The translations under genes and the position numbers were made by a program. From Drosophila pseudoobscura (Eukaryota > Arthropoda > Insecta > Diptera > Drosophilidae): 64,000 nt of DNA. Under the pieces are notes generated by a model. The model ran no database searches. It was not told the DNA's origin and was given only the letters and a program-made list of their open reading frames with translations. The stretch covers positions 25,544,001 through 25,608,000 of the forward strand of contig NC_046679.1 of assembly GCF_009870125.1 (NCBI RefSeq). Direction: 5' to 3'. Each line of letters begins with the position of its first letter. Position 1 is the first letter of the stretch. Positions 1 through 11,690 of this stretch are shown here, in pieces.

Positions 1-1035
1 TTTTCTTTGATTTATTTTAAGATATTAATATCTTTGTTATTTATCTTACTTATTAAAATACGGTAACATCTTTTCTGTGCACTCTTTCCAGTGCTGGTCA
101 AATTCAGAGTCAATACAAGCTAGATTCGAAAATAAATAGATGTGCCAGAAATGGCTAAATCAGAAAAGAAATAAGTTAGATATTAGGCAAAATATTATTA
201 GGCTTTCGTGGTTCTAGTAATTTTATTTAAATTACCGCTAAATTAGGAGCATTGTCAACTTTAAAGACCTGCCTTCGATAATTGTGAATCATCTTAAAAA
301 TGCCTACAGCTTGTAGAAGGCCAAAATGGCATCACTGACTCTGCTTGCTCTGCCATTGTGCTGGAGCTGCCAGATCGATTCACTTGTATACAATATACGA
401 CGTAAAGGGAAAATATTTTTCATACCTTTCGTCTGGACAGCTATAGGTAGATTAAATAAGTTATAAAGTTCTTCTAAAATATTTGTTACAAATTTGATAT
501 TACAATATTAAATTATTGCGCGATTAGTAATTTCCAAATTGTTGCTGCTGATATTTTCACAGCAATGGCAACTCTGTAAAAATAGCGCGAAAATTTTGTC
601 TGCTCTGCGGAAAAAACAAAGTGAAATTTCATCTAAATATGAGTAGCCGTAAACACAGGGGACACGAAAATATGGAAAATCTGTGCCCCGTTACCAGGTA
701 ACTATTTTGACAAAATAGCCAACGGCCGGAGATGTCAGAGGGCCTCTTCAATTGAAATTGCATACAGTGACGTCACAGGCACAGGCACTTAAACGAAAAG
801 AGGTCAAAAATATATATTGTTGACTAATTAAATTGTCGGGTACTTGACCTCAGTGCTGATTGAGGCACTTTCTTGTCATGCATTTATTATTGCAGTACTT
901 CCGTCTTTAATTTGCAGAAAACGCTCAACAAATAAGAACCTCGCTGTAGGTGCGGGCGCTCTCCTTTCCGTCACAAAAACAACTCGCTACGAAACTTCTT
1001 CGCCATCGGCACTAACCTACGAGGCACTAGAAGAG
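1..1035. other. upstream/5' region of Skp2, no gene recognised
   Basis: AT-rich sequence without a convincing coding region up to about 840. The reading frame stays open from about 844 into the Skp2 coding region, but an acceptor-like pyrimidine/ttgcag site near 912-918 suggests that this part is a 5'-UTR exon or intron end rather than translated sequence. A full CRE palindrome lies at 768-775. Confidence 0.5.
768..775. promoter_or_regulatory. CRE-type palindrome TGACGTCA upstream of Skp2
   Basis: A perfect 8-bp CREB/ATF palindrome lies about 260 bp before the chosen Skp2 ATG. A second copy occurs at 28686-28693, just upstream of Suv3. The match is seen in the sequence; its regulatory role is inferred. 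Confidence 0.35.
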
Positions 1036-2722
1036 ATGGGTGTTGGAATGTTGGACTCCGAGGAGAGCAGCTCATCAGCCATGTCGGCCATTGCACTGGT
1101 CGTGAGTACGAGCGATGACAATTCTAACGAGACTACTCCGCATGTCAGTGTAGCTCGTATGTCGCATCAGCAACCCCAACGCCTGAGTATTAGCTCCACA
1201 GGCGACACAACGCTGGACAGCAGCGGAAACAACACGATCCTTGTCGACGATATGCAGCAAAAGCTTCATGCTCTGGCCCAAGCTAAGCGCTCGGCTCTGG
1301 GCTCTGAGTGTAGCAGCAACTCGAATTCCCCCAGCAAACGGACGCGAAATCCACTAGTGGCAGTTTCGTGCAACAATCAGTGCGATAGTGCTGCTCCGCT
1401 TAATATGCAGCCCTCCACCAGCAGGCAGGCCCTCCGTCAGCCCAAGAAAGCTACCACAATGCCTACGCCCCATTTAATCAACAGCCAACAGGGAAAAGAA
1501 AGTTTCTTCGTGTATCGAACGCCCTCAATGAGTGCTCACATCAGCAGTGGGATAAACTACTTCGACAAGTTGTCAGATGAAATTTTACTGGATATTTTTA
1601 AGTGGCTGCCAAAAAAAACACTCTTGCGGATGGCGACCGTGAGTCGACGTTTTAACCGATGTTCCCGGGATGAAACTCTTTGGACACGACTGGATCTCGG
1701 TTTACGCACGCTTCGTCCAGCTGCCCTCGAACAGATTGTGCGCCGAGGTGTCTTGGTGCTGCGTCTGGCCCAGGCTAATGTGAGTAGTAGAGTAGACTAT
1801 ACTATGTACTATCCCATTTATATCTCGTTTTCATACATATATATTTAGATACAAGAGCCCGCTTTTACTCCATTGGCCTCCGACTTTAAATCCCGTTTGC
1901 AATATCTGGACCTAAGCATGACTTCCATTAGCCGAGTGTCTTTGCGCTCCCTTATGTCCCAATGCCGACAGCTAAAAAAACTAAGCCTGGAAAATGCAGA
2001 GCTTAGTGATGAAATTTGCGCTGAGATTGCAAAGAACAAATCCCTGGAGGCATTGAATCTAACTATGGCCAGCGGTTTAACGGCCAGGAGTGTGCGACTG
2101 ATGATGGAATCCCTCACAAATCTAAGCAGCTTAAACATTTCATGGACAGATTTGAGTGCTGATGCTGTGACTGCCTTGGTCACGCACATCTCTCCCAATG
2201 TCATTCGCCTCAATGTGGCTGGCTGCCGACGCGTACTGTTTGACTCCCGTAAGCCGCGCCTAATCCCCTCAATTTCTTGAACCATATTTGTATCTCATAA
2301 GTTTTCTTTACGCTCTCAGATGTGAAATCGTTGCAGAGCCGTTGCCCCCAGCTTCTAGAGCTCGATTTGTCGGACTGCAACAGCCTGACGCCAGCGGCAA
2401 TTGAGGCAATTATGCAGTTCCAAATGCTGGAGTATTTGTCCGTTTCTCGTTGTTACCTTATTCCTGCGGCTAGTTTTATGTAAGTGCATTTCGTCCACCC
2501 CCATAAACAGTTTGTTATCTCTGTTCCTCTTTCAGTGAACTGAAGGATATGTCGTCTCTCACGTATCTGGACATTTTTGGAATGCTGTCGGACGGCGCAA
2601 TGGAGGCACTTGAACAGCAGATGCCCAAAATGGGGATCAACAAGTTCATTCATAGTTCAGTCTCGCGGCCGACGGTAGGCTCGCGTCGTACCTCGATTTG
2701 GGGGCTTCGCACGAGGGACTAA
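1036..2722 (+). CDS. Skp2: Skp2, F-box and leucine-rich-repeat substrate receptor of SCF ubiquitin ligase
   Basis: Four exons: 1036-1779, 1849-2248, 2320-2479, 2536-2722, with GT-AG introns of 69, 71 and 56 bp. Phases agree and give 496 aa. The first about 170 residues are low-complexity Ser/Thr-rich. The F-box starts near residue 176 (FDKLSDEILLDIFKWLP) and is followed by leucine-rich repeats (LQYLDLSMTSI, LKKLSLENAEL, LEALNLTMA, LLELDLSDCNSL, YLDIFGML) that fill the rest. In the family the F-box binds Skp1 and the LRRs present substrates such as Cdk inhibitors or Cdt1 for ubiquitination in the nucleus, controlling S phase and ploidy. The first in-frame ATG (1036) is chosen; the frame is open further upstream, but that part looks like UTR. 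The orthology call rests on the F-box plus LRR order and is strong. Confidence 0.88.
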
Positions 2723-2874
2723 ACCCCCATGAAACCTCTTCCCAACACTAATTAATTTTTAAGCAGATCGGCTACATTTGCTATCGCCTAGCGCATTTGT
2801 TTAATTCTCAATTCAATGAAAATAATTTTAAGACACGTGATTTCTGTTTCAACATGTGTATATTCGCGGAGTGG

Positions 2875-3168
2875 TCACTCGTCCACTTCGCTGAGTGGAG
2901 CAACAGGACTTTCCCATTCCCATTCGTCCCAGCTGACACAGTTCTTGAGGCTTTCTACAAAGCCCGTTTCTTCGGGGCACTTCATTTGGGTGGCTGGTAC
3001 GTTAAGTTCATCACACATCCAGTAGGACGTAGGATCCCAGCTGTTCCGGAAAAATGCAATGTCTAGTTCCGTTTGAGTCTTGCAGCCAGGCCTACCATCG
3101 TCATTGTAGGCATCGACAACACAGAAGGCAATCACTAGCAGGGAGCAGACGGTGACTTGAAGCTTCAT
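2875..3168 (-). CDS. small secreted chitin-binding (peritrophin-A-like) protein
   Basis: Single-exon gene of 97 aa. It has a clear signal peptide (MKLQVTVCSLLVIAFCVVDA) followed by a short cysteine-patterned region with C at about 29, 52, 64 and 77 and aromatic residues (SYWMC, DEWEW) typical of a degenerate type-2 chitin-binding domain. The tail is acidic. Fly genomes carry several such short secreted proteins of the cuticle or peritrophic matrix; the exact member is not identified. It is encoded opposite Skp2, with the two 3' ends only about 150 bp apart. The start is fixed by a TATA box and Inr immediately upstream. The chitin-binding role is inferred from domain-like spacing, and one disulphide of the six-cysteine family pattern appears to be missing. 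Confidence 0.8.
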   Translation of the reverse strand: MKLQVTVCSLLVIAFCVVDAYNDDGRPGCKTQTELDIAFFRNSWDPTSYWMCDELNVPATQMKCPEETGFVESLKNCVSWDEWEWESPVAPLSEVDE

Positions 3169-3176
3169 TTTGAGAT

Positions 3177-3216
3177 AAACTGATGGCGGATGTGGGATCT
3201 GAGATTCCTTTTATAG
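3177..3216 (-). promoter_or_regulatory. TATA box and Inr of the chitin-binding gene
   Basis: On the minus strand CTATAAAAGG (TATA core about 3209-3216) is followed about 30 bp later by a TCAGTTT initiator (3177-3183). The resulting 5' leader to the ATG at 3168 is only about 13-15 nt. This is the standard layout of strongly regulated Drosophila cuticle/secreted genes. Confidence 0.7.
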
Positions 3217-3607
3217 TTACCTTGGCTGCAATATGGCTGCAATATGCCTAGTGAAGTGGAGCCTCTACTACCAGAAAATGCTTTCAGAAATTGGCACAAC
3301 AGCAAACAATCAGAACTATGTAGCACAGAACTGATAATTGATATTTGTAAGTCCATGATTGTAGGAATGAGTTATGTCATGTAGTTGAAGTTCTTTGCGA
3401 TTTGGAAATATTGAATACATGTAATTGAAAATAGTTATCAATGTAACGAGTAGTTCACAATAATGTTTATATTGATTTGACTAATCTAAATATTTTGTTC
3501 GGATCTTAAATTATCGTAATCGAATCTGAAACATTGTCCCATTTAAGATAAGATTGTAGCATGTAATTATGTGTATCAGCTGCATGGAAGCGTTTCCCAC
3601 TACATTT

Positions 3608-3798
3608 TTATACATTAGCATATCGTCTTTGGCACTTAATGAGGTCAGAAAGTGCACGATTGGTTAAGTGGTTATTCAGCAGCGGAATCGGGATAGGGAT
3701 GGGGGTGTTGATTTGATTGGTTTCGGCCCCAGTAACCCAGTCCTCATCGTCGTCATCAAACAAATCCAGCTTGCCAATCCGTCCGTCTTGTTTGACGC
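3608..3798 (-). pseudogene. orphan coding-like segment (possible exon or gene fragment)
   Basis: On the minus strand an open frame of about 63 codons follows an acceptor-like ctag at 3799-3802 and ends in TAA (3608-3610). It encodes an acidic, protein-like sequence containing GRIGKLDLFDDDDEDWV and a Pro-Ile repeat. Codon choice in the first half looks coding. There is no ATG, and I found no convincing upstream exon. It could be the last exon of an unrecognised gene, or a relic. The LFDDDDED patch is similar in style to the acidic LF motifs of trafficking proteins, but that is only a resemblance. Confidence 0.3.
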
Positions 3799-3844
3799 CT
3801 AGTCCTCGGAGATTTTAAGAGCTAGAGCAACCAAATTTTGTATC

Positions 3845-4085
3845 CAGACTCCTGTGACTGTTAAAAGTTTATTTTAAAATTTCGCGTCGCTCCCTTTCGC
3901 CCACGCAAAGAACAAAAATCTGTGACATGCACAATTTTGAAGATACGAGAAAACTAGAAAAATCATAGAGATGGGCCGTATATAGCCGTTTGTTGAATCT
4001 GGATCAGATCGGATCATTATTATAGCCCTAAGGAACAAATAATATTGTTACTCATATTCTGAGGAGGGTATAAATGTAGAATCCA
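3845..4085. repeat. probable old transposable-element fragment
   Basis: This stretch (cgctccctttcgcccacg..., gatcagatcggatcattatt, ending gagggtataaa) resembles, from memory, dispersed Drosophila repeat sequence of Helitron/retroelement origin. No ends, duplication or ORF are visible, so family assignment is not possible here. Confidence 0.3.
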
Positions 4086-5143
4086 TGAAGCTCGCATATG
4101 CCGCTGCTACTGCCACTAATACTCCAACTTCTCCCGGGTAAAGATTTCGAGGATTTTGTCTTGAAATAATGAGTTAAGTTTCATGTAATGTTGATTTTTT
4201 TCGAATTATTCCTCGATTAAATTGACTTTTTATAATATTTTTTCAACAATTCCCTTAACGTTCCGCTGACCTTCAGGATTAATATTATTTAGTTTTAAAA
4301 ATGCTCCTTTAGTCGCTTCTTTGTCCATCCATCTGTCTGTTATACGAATTCGTATTTTAAATTAAAATGTTATTGATATTTACATGAGATTTAATTGATA
4401 TCTGTTACTTAAAAATCATTTTCATTTATTGAGTTCCATAGAAATTAAGTAAAATTGAGTGAAATCAAACAAGTTTAATTTATAATAGTAATCATATTTT
4501 AAAGTTTAATGGCAATGAATTGGATTTTGATTATATGAAGAGAGTAACAATAATAATAGATAATGTTGAAGACGAATAACTATAGAAAATTTACTTAAAG
4601 AATGCCCATCGTCACAACTCACAGAAAAGAAACAAATTAATATCAATTAATCTAATTCTAATTTAAAACTCATATAATATAACTTATTTTTTTACATTTT
4701 ACTATATGTACTATAATATAATAACATGGTCGAAGGTCATAGCAACCACTGCTATTCGAATACTTCGCAACTCTAATCTCGTTGTATACAAAAATATACA
4801 TATTTAAGAAATCGTTTTATTTTGCTTTTTACCACCGCAGTAAAATCCTTATGCGAAAATCGTGCAGTAATAGGTATTATACTTATATGCTCTAGAGCTC
4901 TGGAAACTATAATTTGCGGCACATGAACTAAACTAACTGCGCTTATTGGTCTAAAACCACCAAAACTAACACATTTTTATCGAGTTTATTTTAAAAACTG
5001 CTCTTTTGGCAAAACGAAACCGACATAATGCAACCCTAGTGTACACAGGAACAGGAAGTTTTGTACTCGTCGATATCAGGCTGGGCGCCATTGGATGATA
5101 TTTCATTTCCAGCCCTTGAAGTATTTTGTCTTTTTCAAAGTAC

Positions 5144-5152
5144 GGTCACACT
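5144..5152 (+). promoter_or_regulatory. Motif 1 (M1BP-type) core promoter element
   Basis: GGTCACACT lies about 107 bp upstream of the ATG at 5259. In Drosophila this element marks TATA-less, broadly expressed promoters, which fits the housekeeping-type RNA-associated protein encoded downstream. Confidence 0.6.
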
Positions 5153-5258
5153 TTTTGCTTTTTTGTGGTGCCTGTCCACACGTAATTTTAATCGAAAATA
5201 TCGCGAATTGTACAGATAAAATTGACAAATTTTAGGATAGTGGGAATAGTTCCGCTGC

Positions 5259-8200
5259 ATGAAGATGGACGAAGGAATGGTACTGAAGCAACCCACCGAC
5301 AGGCGGTTGGGCAATGCGTGTGATTTGCCCCTGGGTCCACCCGGCGTCGACGAAAAAAGTGGAAATGGAAAAGGCGAGGAGGCAAATGCCGCGTCAGGGA
5401 AAAACAGCAAATCAAGCTCACGTCGTCGTTCATTATCGCGCCGCCGATCGACATCTCGCCGGCGCTCAGATTCCAGAAATGCTTCATCGCCAGGTGCCTC
5501 ACGTCGTAGACGCTCAATATCGCGCTCACCAAGTCCTCGCCGGGGCCGCTACGACTCCCCGGACTATGGCAGGTATCCTGCACGCCGACGTTTCGATCGC
5601 GATCGTCGACGATCTCCCGACCGTCGGCGATCACCACCTCGGCGCGGCAGACGCGACCGCTATGGACGGTCACGCTCCCGTAGCAATACTTCTCCCCGTC
5701 GCGGTGGTCGTGGAATCAGTCCTTCAAGCCGCTGGTCGCCCAAGAAAAAACCAGCATCTCCCCCGCTACCCCCACCACAGACTCAGGGTGGACCACCGCC
5801 TCAAATGGCTCCTGCCTATGGCGTTATGCCCCCGCAAATGTATGCTCCCGGGCCGTATGGAGCTCCACCCGATGTGTACGGTCATCAGTACGGGATGGCG
5901 CCCAATGTGTTTCCGCCCCAAGGACCGCCGCCCGGATATGGCATGCCAGTGCCGCCAACAGCACAGACCAACTTCAATGCTGGCTATGGACCACTGACCA
6001 CAGGCGCCTGGGTCGTAAATGGTAAAGTCACTTGCTTTTTGAAAACACGTTTAACCGTCAAAGATACATATACACTGTGTACGAGTATATAGGGGAAAAG
6101 GGTATAATTTTTCTAGTCCTGCAAATGTTAAATTGTGACGATTTGTTCCTTTCTCATATTGTAGAATACGGTCAGCAGGTCTGGATGCCACAGACCCTGG
6201 CTGGCGTGCCGCCGTCTGCATCAGAGACACTTCTCCCACAACAGCAGCCCATGCAGGAAGCACCGCCGTCGAACCAACTAGAGGAGGAGGACAAGAAAGC
6301 GCCGGCGCTCGAGGGCGCAGGTTTGCCACCACAGGATGGTAAGTGTGGAAATGAATTCAATTCTGGTAACTACGAAAATTCACATGCAAACCTCTCACAT
6401 TATGTTTTATTATTGTTGTCATGATTACGCCCCTAACAAAAACTTGTATCTGTAACGTAAATGCGCGCAATTGGCTCGCAAACAAAAACAAAAAAAAAAC
6501 AAAACAACAAAATTGCTGTAAAGATAATCCGAATCTAGCTTTAAACGCGCAGCCAGAGCTAATGCTGACACACCTGGGCGAGGGCTTGAAAAATGACATT
6601 CCCTTTCGAAAAGAAAACGCATTTTTTGCCGTTTTTGTGTAGTCGAAAAATCGCACTTCTTGAATGGACGCTCCTCGTCGTCACCCCAACATGCACTCCA
6701 ACCCCAACGAGGACGGGCCGATCAAGCCACACGACACGGTCAGACCCGATCCGATCCGATCTGATCCGATGAGATCCGGAGACCGCATCCGCGTGTAACT
6801 AGCCGCTGAAATGCACTCGAGAATGCATTTTGTAAATGAAATTTGAACTTGCTTTTCTCTGGCGAAAATGCGTACTAATTTGCATCTCTCTTTTCATCCC
6901 CCATCCATATAACTCGAATCTCCGAATGGCAGCTGTGGCCCAGGAAGCAGAAAATCAAAAGGATGAACTCAAGAAGCAGCGCAGCAACTACGTGAAGAAG
7001 GTGACCCTGCTCAAAAAGGAAATGAAGGTGCTGACGGATCAGCGGGAGGACTTGGTGGACGGTGACGGCGCACCACCCTCGCCAACCACAAAGGCCTTCA
7101 TTGAGGAAAATGATCGCCTGCAGGTTAGTACATAATATGAAGGACACTCCTAACAATGTCCGTTCTCGCACCCCACATCTCACACTCCTTTTCACTGGCA
7201 TTGCAGGTGCAGATAAAGAAGAAACTTGACACCATTGAAAATGTAATCGACATGCTGAATGGCATCATTGGGGACGAGGAACACGAGCACGACGATGAGC
7301 AACCCGCGAGCATTCGCGCCAAACAGAATGTGAAGCCACCGCCAGAACCGGTGGCTAGTAGATCTCACACCTCAAGCGAAAGCACCGCTGATAGCTCCGA
7401 CTCTAGTTCATCGCCTAGCAGCTCATCCGAATCGTCCTCCGAGGGTGAGGACGAGGAAGACGGCGACGGCGACGAGCCCGGCGACGGTACTCCTACAAAT
7501 CTACTGAAGCACCGAGCAATGAAATCAATGAAGTCGAAGCAGCGACATGGTGAAGCTACAACGAAACCAGCCCCAGCTCCAGCACAAAACTACAATTTTG
7601 TGTTTTTCGATCCCGAACAGCATTGGTGCGACAGCTGTGGAGTGTTCCCGAAAACGGCACGCGACTATCTGAAGCATTTGCATGCCGAGGAGCACATGAA
7701 TCGCGAGACCATAGAGACGCCCTGGCATGTGGGCATTGACCACGACCCCTATCCCACGTTTGAAAATGCGCCCATCAAGCGTGTGCCCGTAAGAGGCATG
7801 CAATTCCTCGTCCCGGCCAACGCCTGGTTCTGCAAGTTGTGCAGCGTTTGGATTGGGGACCTGCACTGTGCCTCAGCGCATCTCAAGTCCAGACTCCATT
7901 CCAACAAATACGAGGTGAGCTTTTAGTTGCGATGCATGCTGTGTAGGAAACTCTCGGTATGCGGAGTACAATGCCTACAGTAATATGCAATGTTTATCAT
8001 CCACCTCCATTAAGCTCTTCATTAATCAAACGCCGAACTATGAAACTGAGTGGATCGCCAATCGCGAACGGGCTGTTCAACAACAACAGAAGGAGGACGA
8101 TGCCGCGAAGAGCAAAAAGGTGAAGAAGGACGACGACAAGGCCTCCAAGAAGCGCAAGAAGAAGAGGTGAGTACTTTTGAGCTGAATAATTACCGAATAT

Positions 8201-10206
8201 TCAAAATAATTCCTTATAATCCACTTCCGTTCAGTGGCGAAAAGAAAAAGAAAAAGCGGAAGCATGGAAAGAAGAGCAAGCGAAATTCGAACAGTACCTC
8301 GTCATCCTCGGAAAGCTCTTCGTCGGAGGAAGAGAAGCCGCAGCCACCCAAGAAAGTCCATGCCGAGGATACAGTGACTGTTCCAGTAGATAAACCAATC
8401 AACGCCTCCTCTATACGAGTGACCATGCGCAAGCAGGAGACTCCCTTGGTCACTAGGCCGGATGGTCCCTTTCAAGCCATAGTGCCTCCCCCTCCTCCCA
8501 TCATCAAGGATTCCCTGAATGCGCCAGTCCGCGGCAAATGGACATCTGCCGCAGGCGAGGAAAATTCTGAGGAGCAGAATAAACGGGACGACGCCATGCT
8601 GCAGCAGTGGAACACTGTGCAGCCAGTAATCAGCGAGAGTGAGAAGAAGCTGCTGGAGCAGCTCAAGGGAAAGTTGAAGAGCAAGGGCCCCCGCGAGTCA
8701 GAGGAAAATAAAACCTCCGCTTTGTCTGCAGCGCCCGCCGCAGAGAATAAATCAATGCGCGGAGGGAGCCGTCGTTCCCGCAGCCCTAGGAGGCGTAGCC
8801 GTTCCCGTAGCACAAGTCGCGGGCGCATCGATCGGGATCGGCGAGATCGCGACCGCGAAAGGGATCGTGGGCGTGACCGCGATCGTGAGCGCGACCGTGA
8901 GCGTGAGCGTGACCGTGATAGGCGTCGGTCGCGCAGCCGCTCACGCAGCCGCGGTCGCAGGCGCTTCTCGCGTTCTCCTTTGAGGTCCAGCCGAAGAAGT
9001 CGCTCGCGCGACGTGCGACGTCGTCGAAGCCGCAGCCGCTCCGAAGAACGCGTGGAGCGACCAGTGATCAAGCATTCCGAGTTCCGGCCGCGAGCTCAGC
9101 CTGAGCGTAAGCAGAGCGAGATCAAACGCGAAAAGAAAGATTCAGAAGCAAAGCCAAAGCTGCCGAAGAGCAGCAGCACTGCCACAACTGGAGGCAAGAA
9201 GCTTCCCTTTATCGGCAAGATGCCAGTATTCAAAAAGCAGCCCACAGCAGCATCTAGCTATGATGCTCTTGCCTACACCAACGGCTCCTTCGAGGCGCCT
9301 CCACCTCCGCCGCCCATGGGAGGACCCACGGCGCCGGTGGCTGTCCGACACATTGCGCCGACAGCCGCTCAAATACAAATGGCCATGATGGAGGATGCCT
9401 TTGGCAATGCGCCACCCTTTCATCCGGATGCCGGGATTATGGTCGACTACGATGAACTGATGCCGGATCCTGTTCAGTTTGCCAGTCTGATGACTAACTG
9501 CCCTCCTCCACCGCCCCCGGGAGGAGGATCTGATGGGGAACTGCACGATTTGCACGACGGCGAGCAAGAAGCTAACGGCAACGATGACGAGGATGTATTG
9601 CCTCCCGGAATCGATGAGGCCGAAACGGATTTAGTGCCGCAGTCATTGGATGGAGCGGAACAGCTTCGGGACGGGGAACTGCCGAAGGATCTCGCCGAGG
9701 CACTCGACATTATTTTCCCCACCGAGGGATCGGCGGGTGATGCTACGGACGACAACAGCCAGACGCAAAGCGAGCCACAAACCATCACGACTATCGTCGA
9801 GGATGAGCCAGCACTAAACGAGGACAACCTACAGGACTTAGCTAAGCAGGGCATTCACCTGGTGACCATCGGAGAGGCAGATGCCTCCAACGCAGTCAAT
9901 TCACCCATGGAAATGTCCACTGAGGATGAAGAGTCCCAGCAGCTGCTCAATGGCAAATCCGAGTCCGAGAGCCTAAAACTTTTTGATGCAGAAGACATAC
10001 CCATGCCCAGCTCACCCAAAGCCCCTGGGCCCGTTGTCGCTGTTGAGACAAAGAGCCAGGTTATCAGTGACCCCGTGGACCTTTCGGACATACCACAGCC
10101 ACCGGCATCACCGACAGAGAGTGAGAAGATGAGACGCCAGGCGGAGCTGGACGAGCTGGCCATGTTGGGCATCGACAGCAGCGACATGGCAGCACAATGT
10201 ATGTAG
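5259..10206 (+). CDS. CG9776: ZNF318-like RS-rich protein with two matrin-type zinc fingers
   Basis: Six exons: 5259-6021, 6165-6338, 6933-7123, 7207-7914, 8015-8166, 8235-10206. All are GT-AG with consistent phase, giving 1319 aa. Order: N-terminal RS domain (about residues 50-150), Pro/Tyr/Gly-rich stretch (170-250), coiled coil (about 313-390), Ser/acidic linker, two C-x2-C-x12-H-x5-H matrin/U1-type fingers (first Cys at 516 and 584), a Lys-rich block, a second RS/RD/RE region (about 838-940), then Pro-rich and acidic C-terminal parts. Coiled coil plus paired matrin fingers and RS regions are the ZNF318 arrangement; such proteins are nuclear and linked to RNA processing or transcription. 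The symbol is from remembered gene order and is less certain than the family. The 594-bp intron 2 could hide an alternative first exon. The exon 5 acceptor (taag, 8011-8014) is weak but keeps frame. Confidence 0.8.
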
Positions 10207-11306
10207 AGCGGCACTCCAGCTAGCCCAATTGCAAAAAATAAACACAAACACAGCCAACACTAAATCATTGCATCAAATGAAACGACAATCACATTTACGA
10301 CACTTTTACTTTTCCACGCATTCGTCCCCTTTCTGTTATTTTCAATATATTCTACATTTAATCTATCAATCTATCTGTATACTTATTCTTAGATGCGTTG
10401 TAAGGTGTTTGACTTGTTCCGCGAAACGGCAGCCGGCGTTGTACGTGCACACGCGCAGATGCGGCGATGGACCTCGGGATGGCCAAAAAAAAAATCGATC
10501 AGTTTTTATTTTTAAGGTGATACCGAACCTATGTATGAGTATTTATGTGACGAAGGGTTTTAAATAAATGCGCATATATGTATGTAATATATGTATGATG
10601 GAAACTAGAGAACGCAATGGTTTCCGCGGAATAATTTTCGGCGGGGTACATGATCGAATAACCAAAAGTGTATTTTTTGCGTTTTATTAAATGGCACTTA
10701 AAAAATATATAAATGGGTTCAGCTAGTACAAAATCTTAGGGACTAATTCCTTACGGCTATCCACTGGGATAGACATCCGTCCGCGAATAACATTATGCTC
10801 GTACTCGTATAGCCACTGCATATACATATTACACATATTCTAGCTTTTGATTTTTGTTCTTTGTAATAGGTACATGGTTTCTCGGTTAGTCAGCCTAGGG
10901 TTATGCCTAAAAGAGCTCTCTAATAGAGGGTTTAGTAACAATTTTTGTGGGTTATGTGGTGATGGACAAATTACGTAGCTTTAGCTTTGTGCGAGCCCCT
11001 GGTAGATGGAAACGAGTCAACAATGCGGGGTGAGGGCTTGGTTTTGGCCTATGATATGGATGAAGTGTATAACCGTACGAGTATATGCATGTAGTTTTGG
11101 CATGTTAAAAGTATCCTCGACATATAGTATTTTTAGGTATGAATTGGGGCTTATGCAAAGGTTAACGATTTATAAATAATTTTGAATCGAAAGGTGTGCA
11201 GTTTCTGGTATTGGTGGCCCCATCGATCCGGCTGCTATAAGTGGGTGACGCGCACGGCCCGCTGCCGTTGGGCCTTCGCATTCGAGTCGGGGGCTCTTAG
11301 CTAAAA
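10207..11306. other. convergent 3' UTR region
   Basis: No further coding region is seen. Plus-strand polyadenylation signals AATAAA lie at 10237-10242 and 10563-10568, serving the zinc-finger gene. On the minus strand AATAAA (10683-10688) could end the coiled-coil gene. The two genes therefore converge with closely spaced ends. Confidence 0.5.
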
Positions 11307-11438
11307 CTATAAGTCCGTAATCGGTCCGTCGGCCACGCTGAATTTCGCTGCCGCTGCTGCCCTTGCTGCCGCTGCCATTGAGGTTGACGGTGGTGCGCCA
11401 GACATGGTCGGATTCCAATTCGATTGGCTGCCCTGGAC
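11307..11438 (-). CDS. candidate alternative last exon of the coiled-coil gene
   Basis: If the penultimate exon ends at 11697 (weak donor GTGTAG, after codons ...IIAW) it joins in phase 0 to an exon starting at 11438 or 11432. That exon reads GSQSNWNPTMSGAPP, then an Ala-rich stretch, then KFSVADGPITDL and stop (11307-11309). An overlapping frame of the same DNA is also open (11170-11418), so the frame choice is uncertain. If real, it replaces the two residues WV-stop with a longer tail. Confidence 0.3.
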   Translation of the reverse strand, partial: VQGSQSNWNPTMSGAPPSTSMAAAARAAAAAKFSVADGPITDL

Positions 11439-11690
11439 CTGGACACTTAGGTCTCTAACCAATTTTTCAAGTCTACAGCATTGTTATAGTAGTAGATGGA
11501 TGGCCACAACAGAGCGTGGAAAGAGAAGAACAGAAATGCAAAAAATGGTAAGTGTCTATGATTAGTCACCGTAATTCACTTGGTTTAAATGATGGATGGT
11601 GAATGATGGTGCCTTTGATAACTTTGCATGCATGTGAAATAAAATTGTGCTTGGTTAACAGAAGTTAGTAGTATTAGAATAGAGCATAGA

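Larger units (their letters stand above)
3217..5143. other. AT-rich intergenic region
   Basis: Between the chitin-binding gene promoter and the ZNF318-like gene I see no complete gene. Apart from the orphan segment and the transposon-like stretch listed separately, the DNA is AT-rich with stop codons in all frames. Confidence 0.5.

Noticed and set aside
4056-4136. TATAAA followed by a short ATG frame (MKLAYAAATATN)
   Set aside because: Only about 20 codons, and the TATA-like word belongs to the end of a transposon-like fragment.
8472-9071. Minus-strand 199-codon Arg/Leu/Ser-rich frame
   Set aside because: Shadow of the RS domain of the zinc-finger gene.
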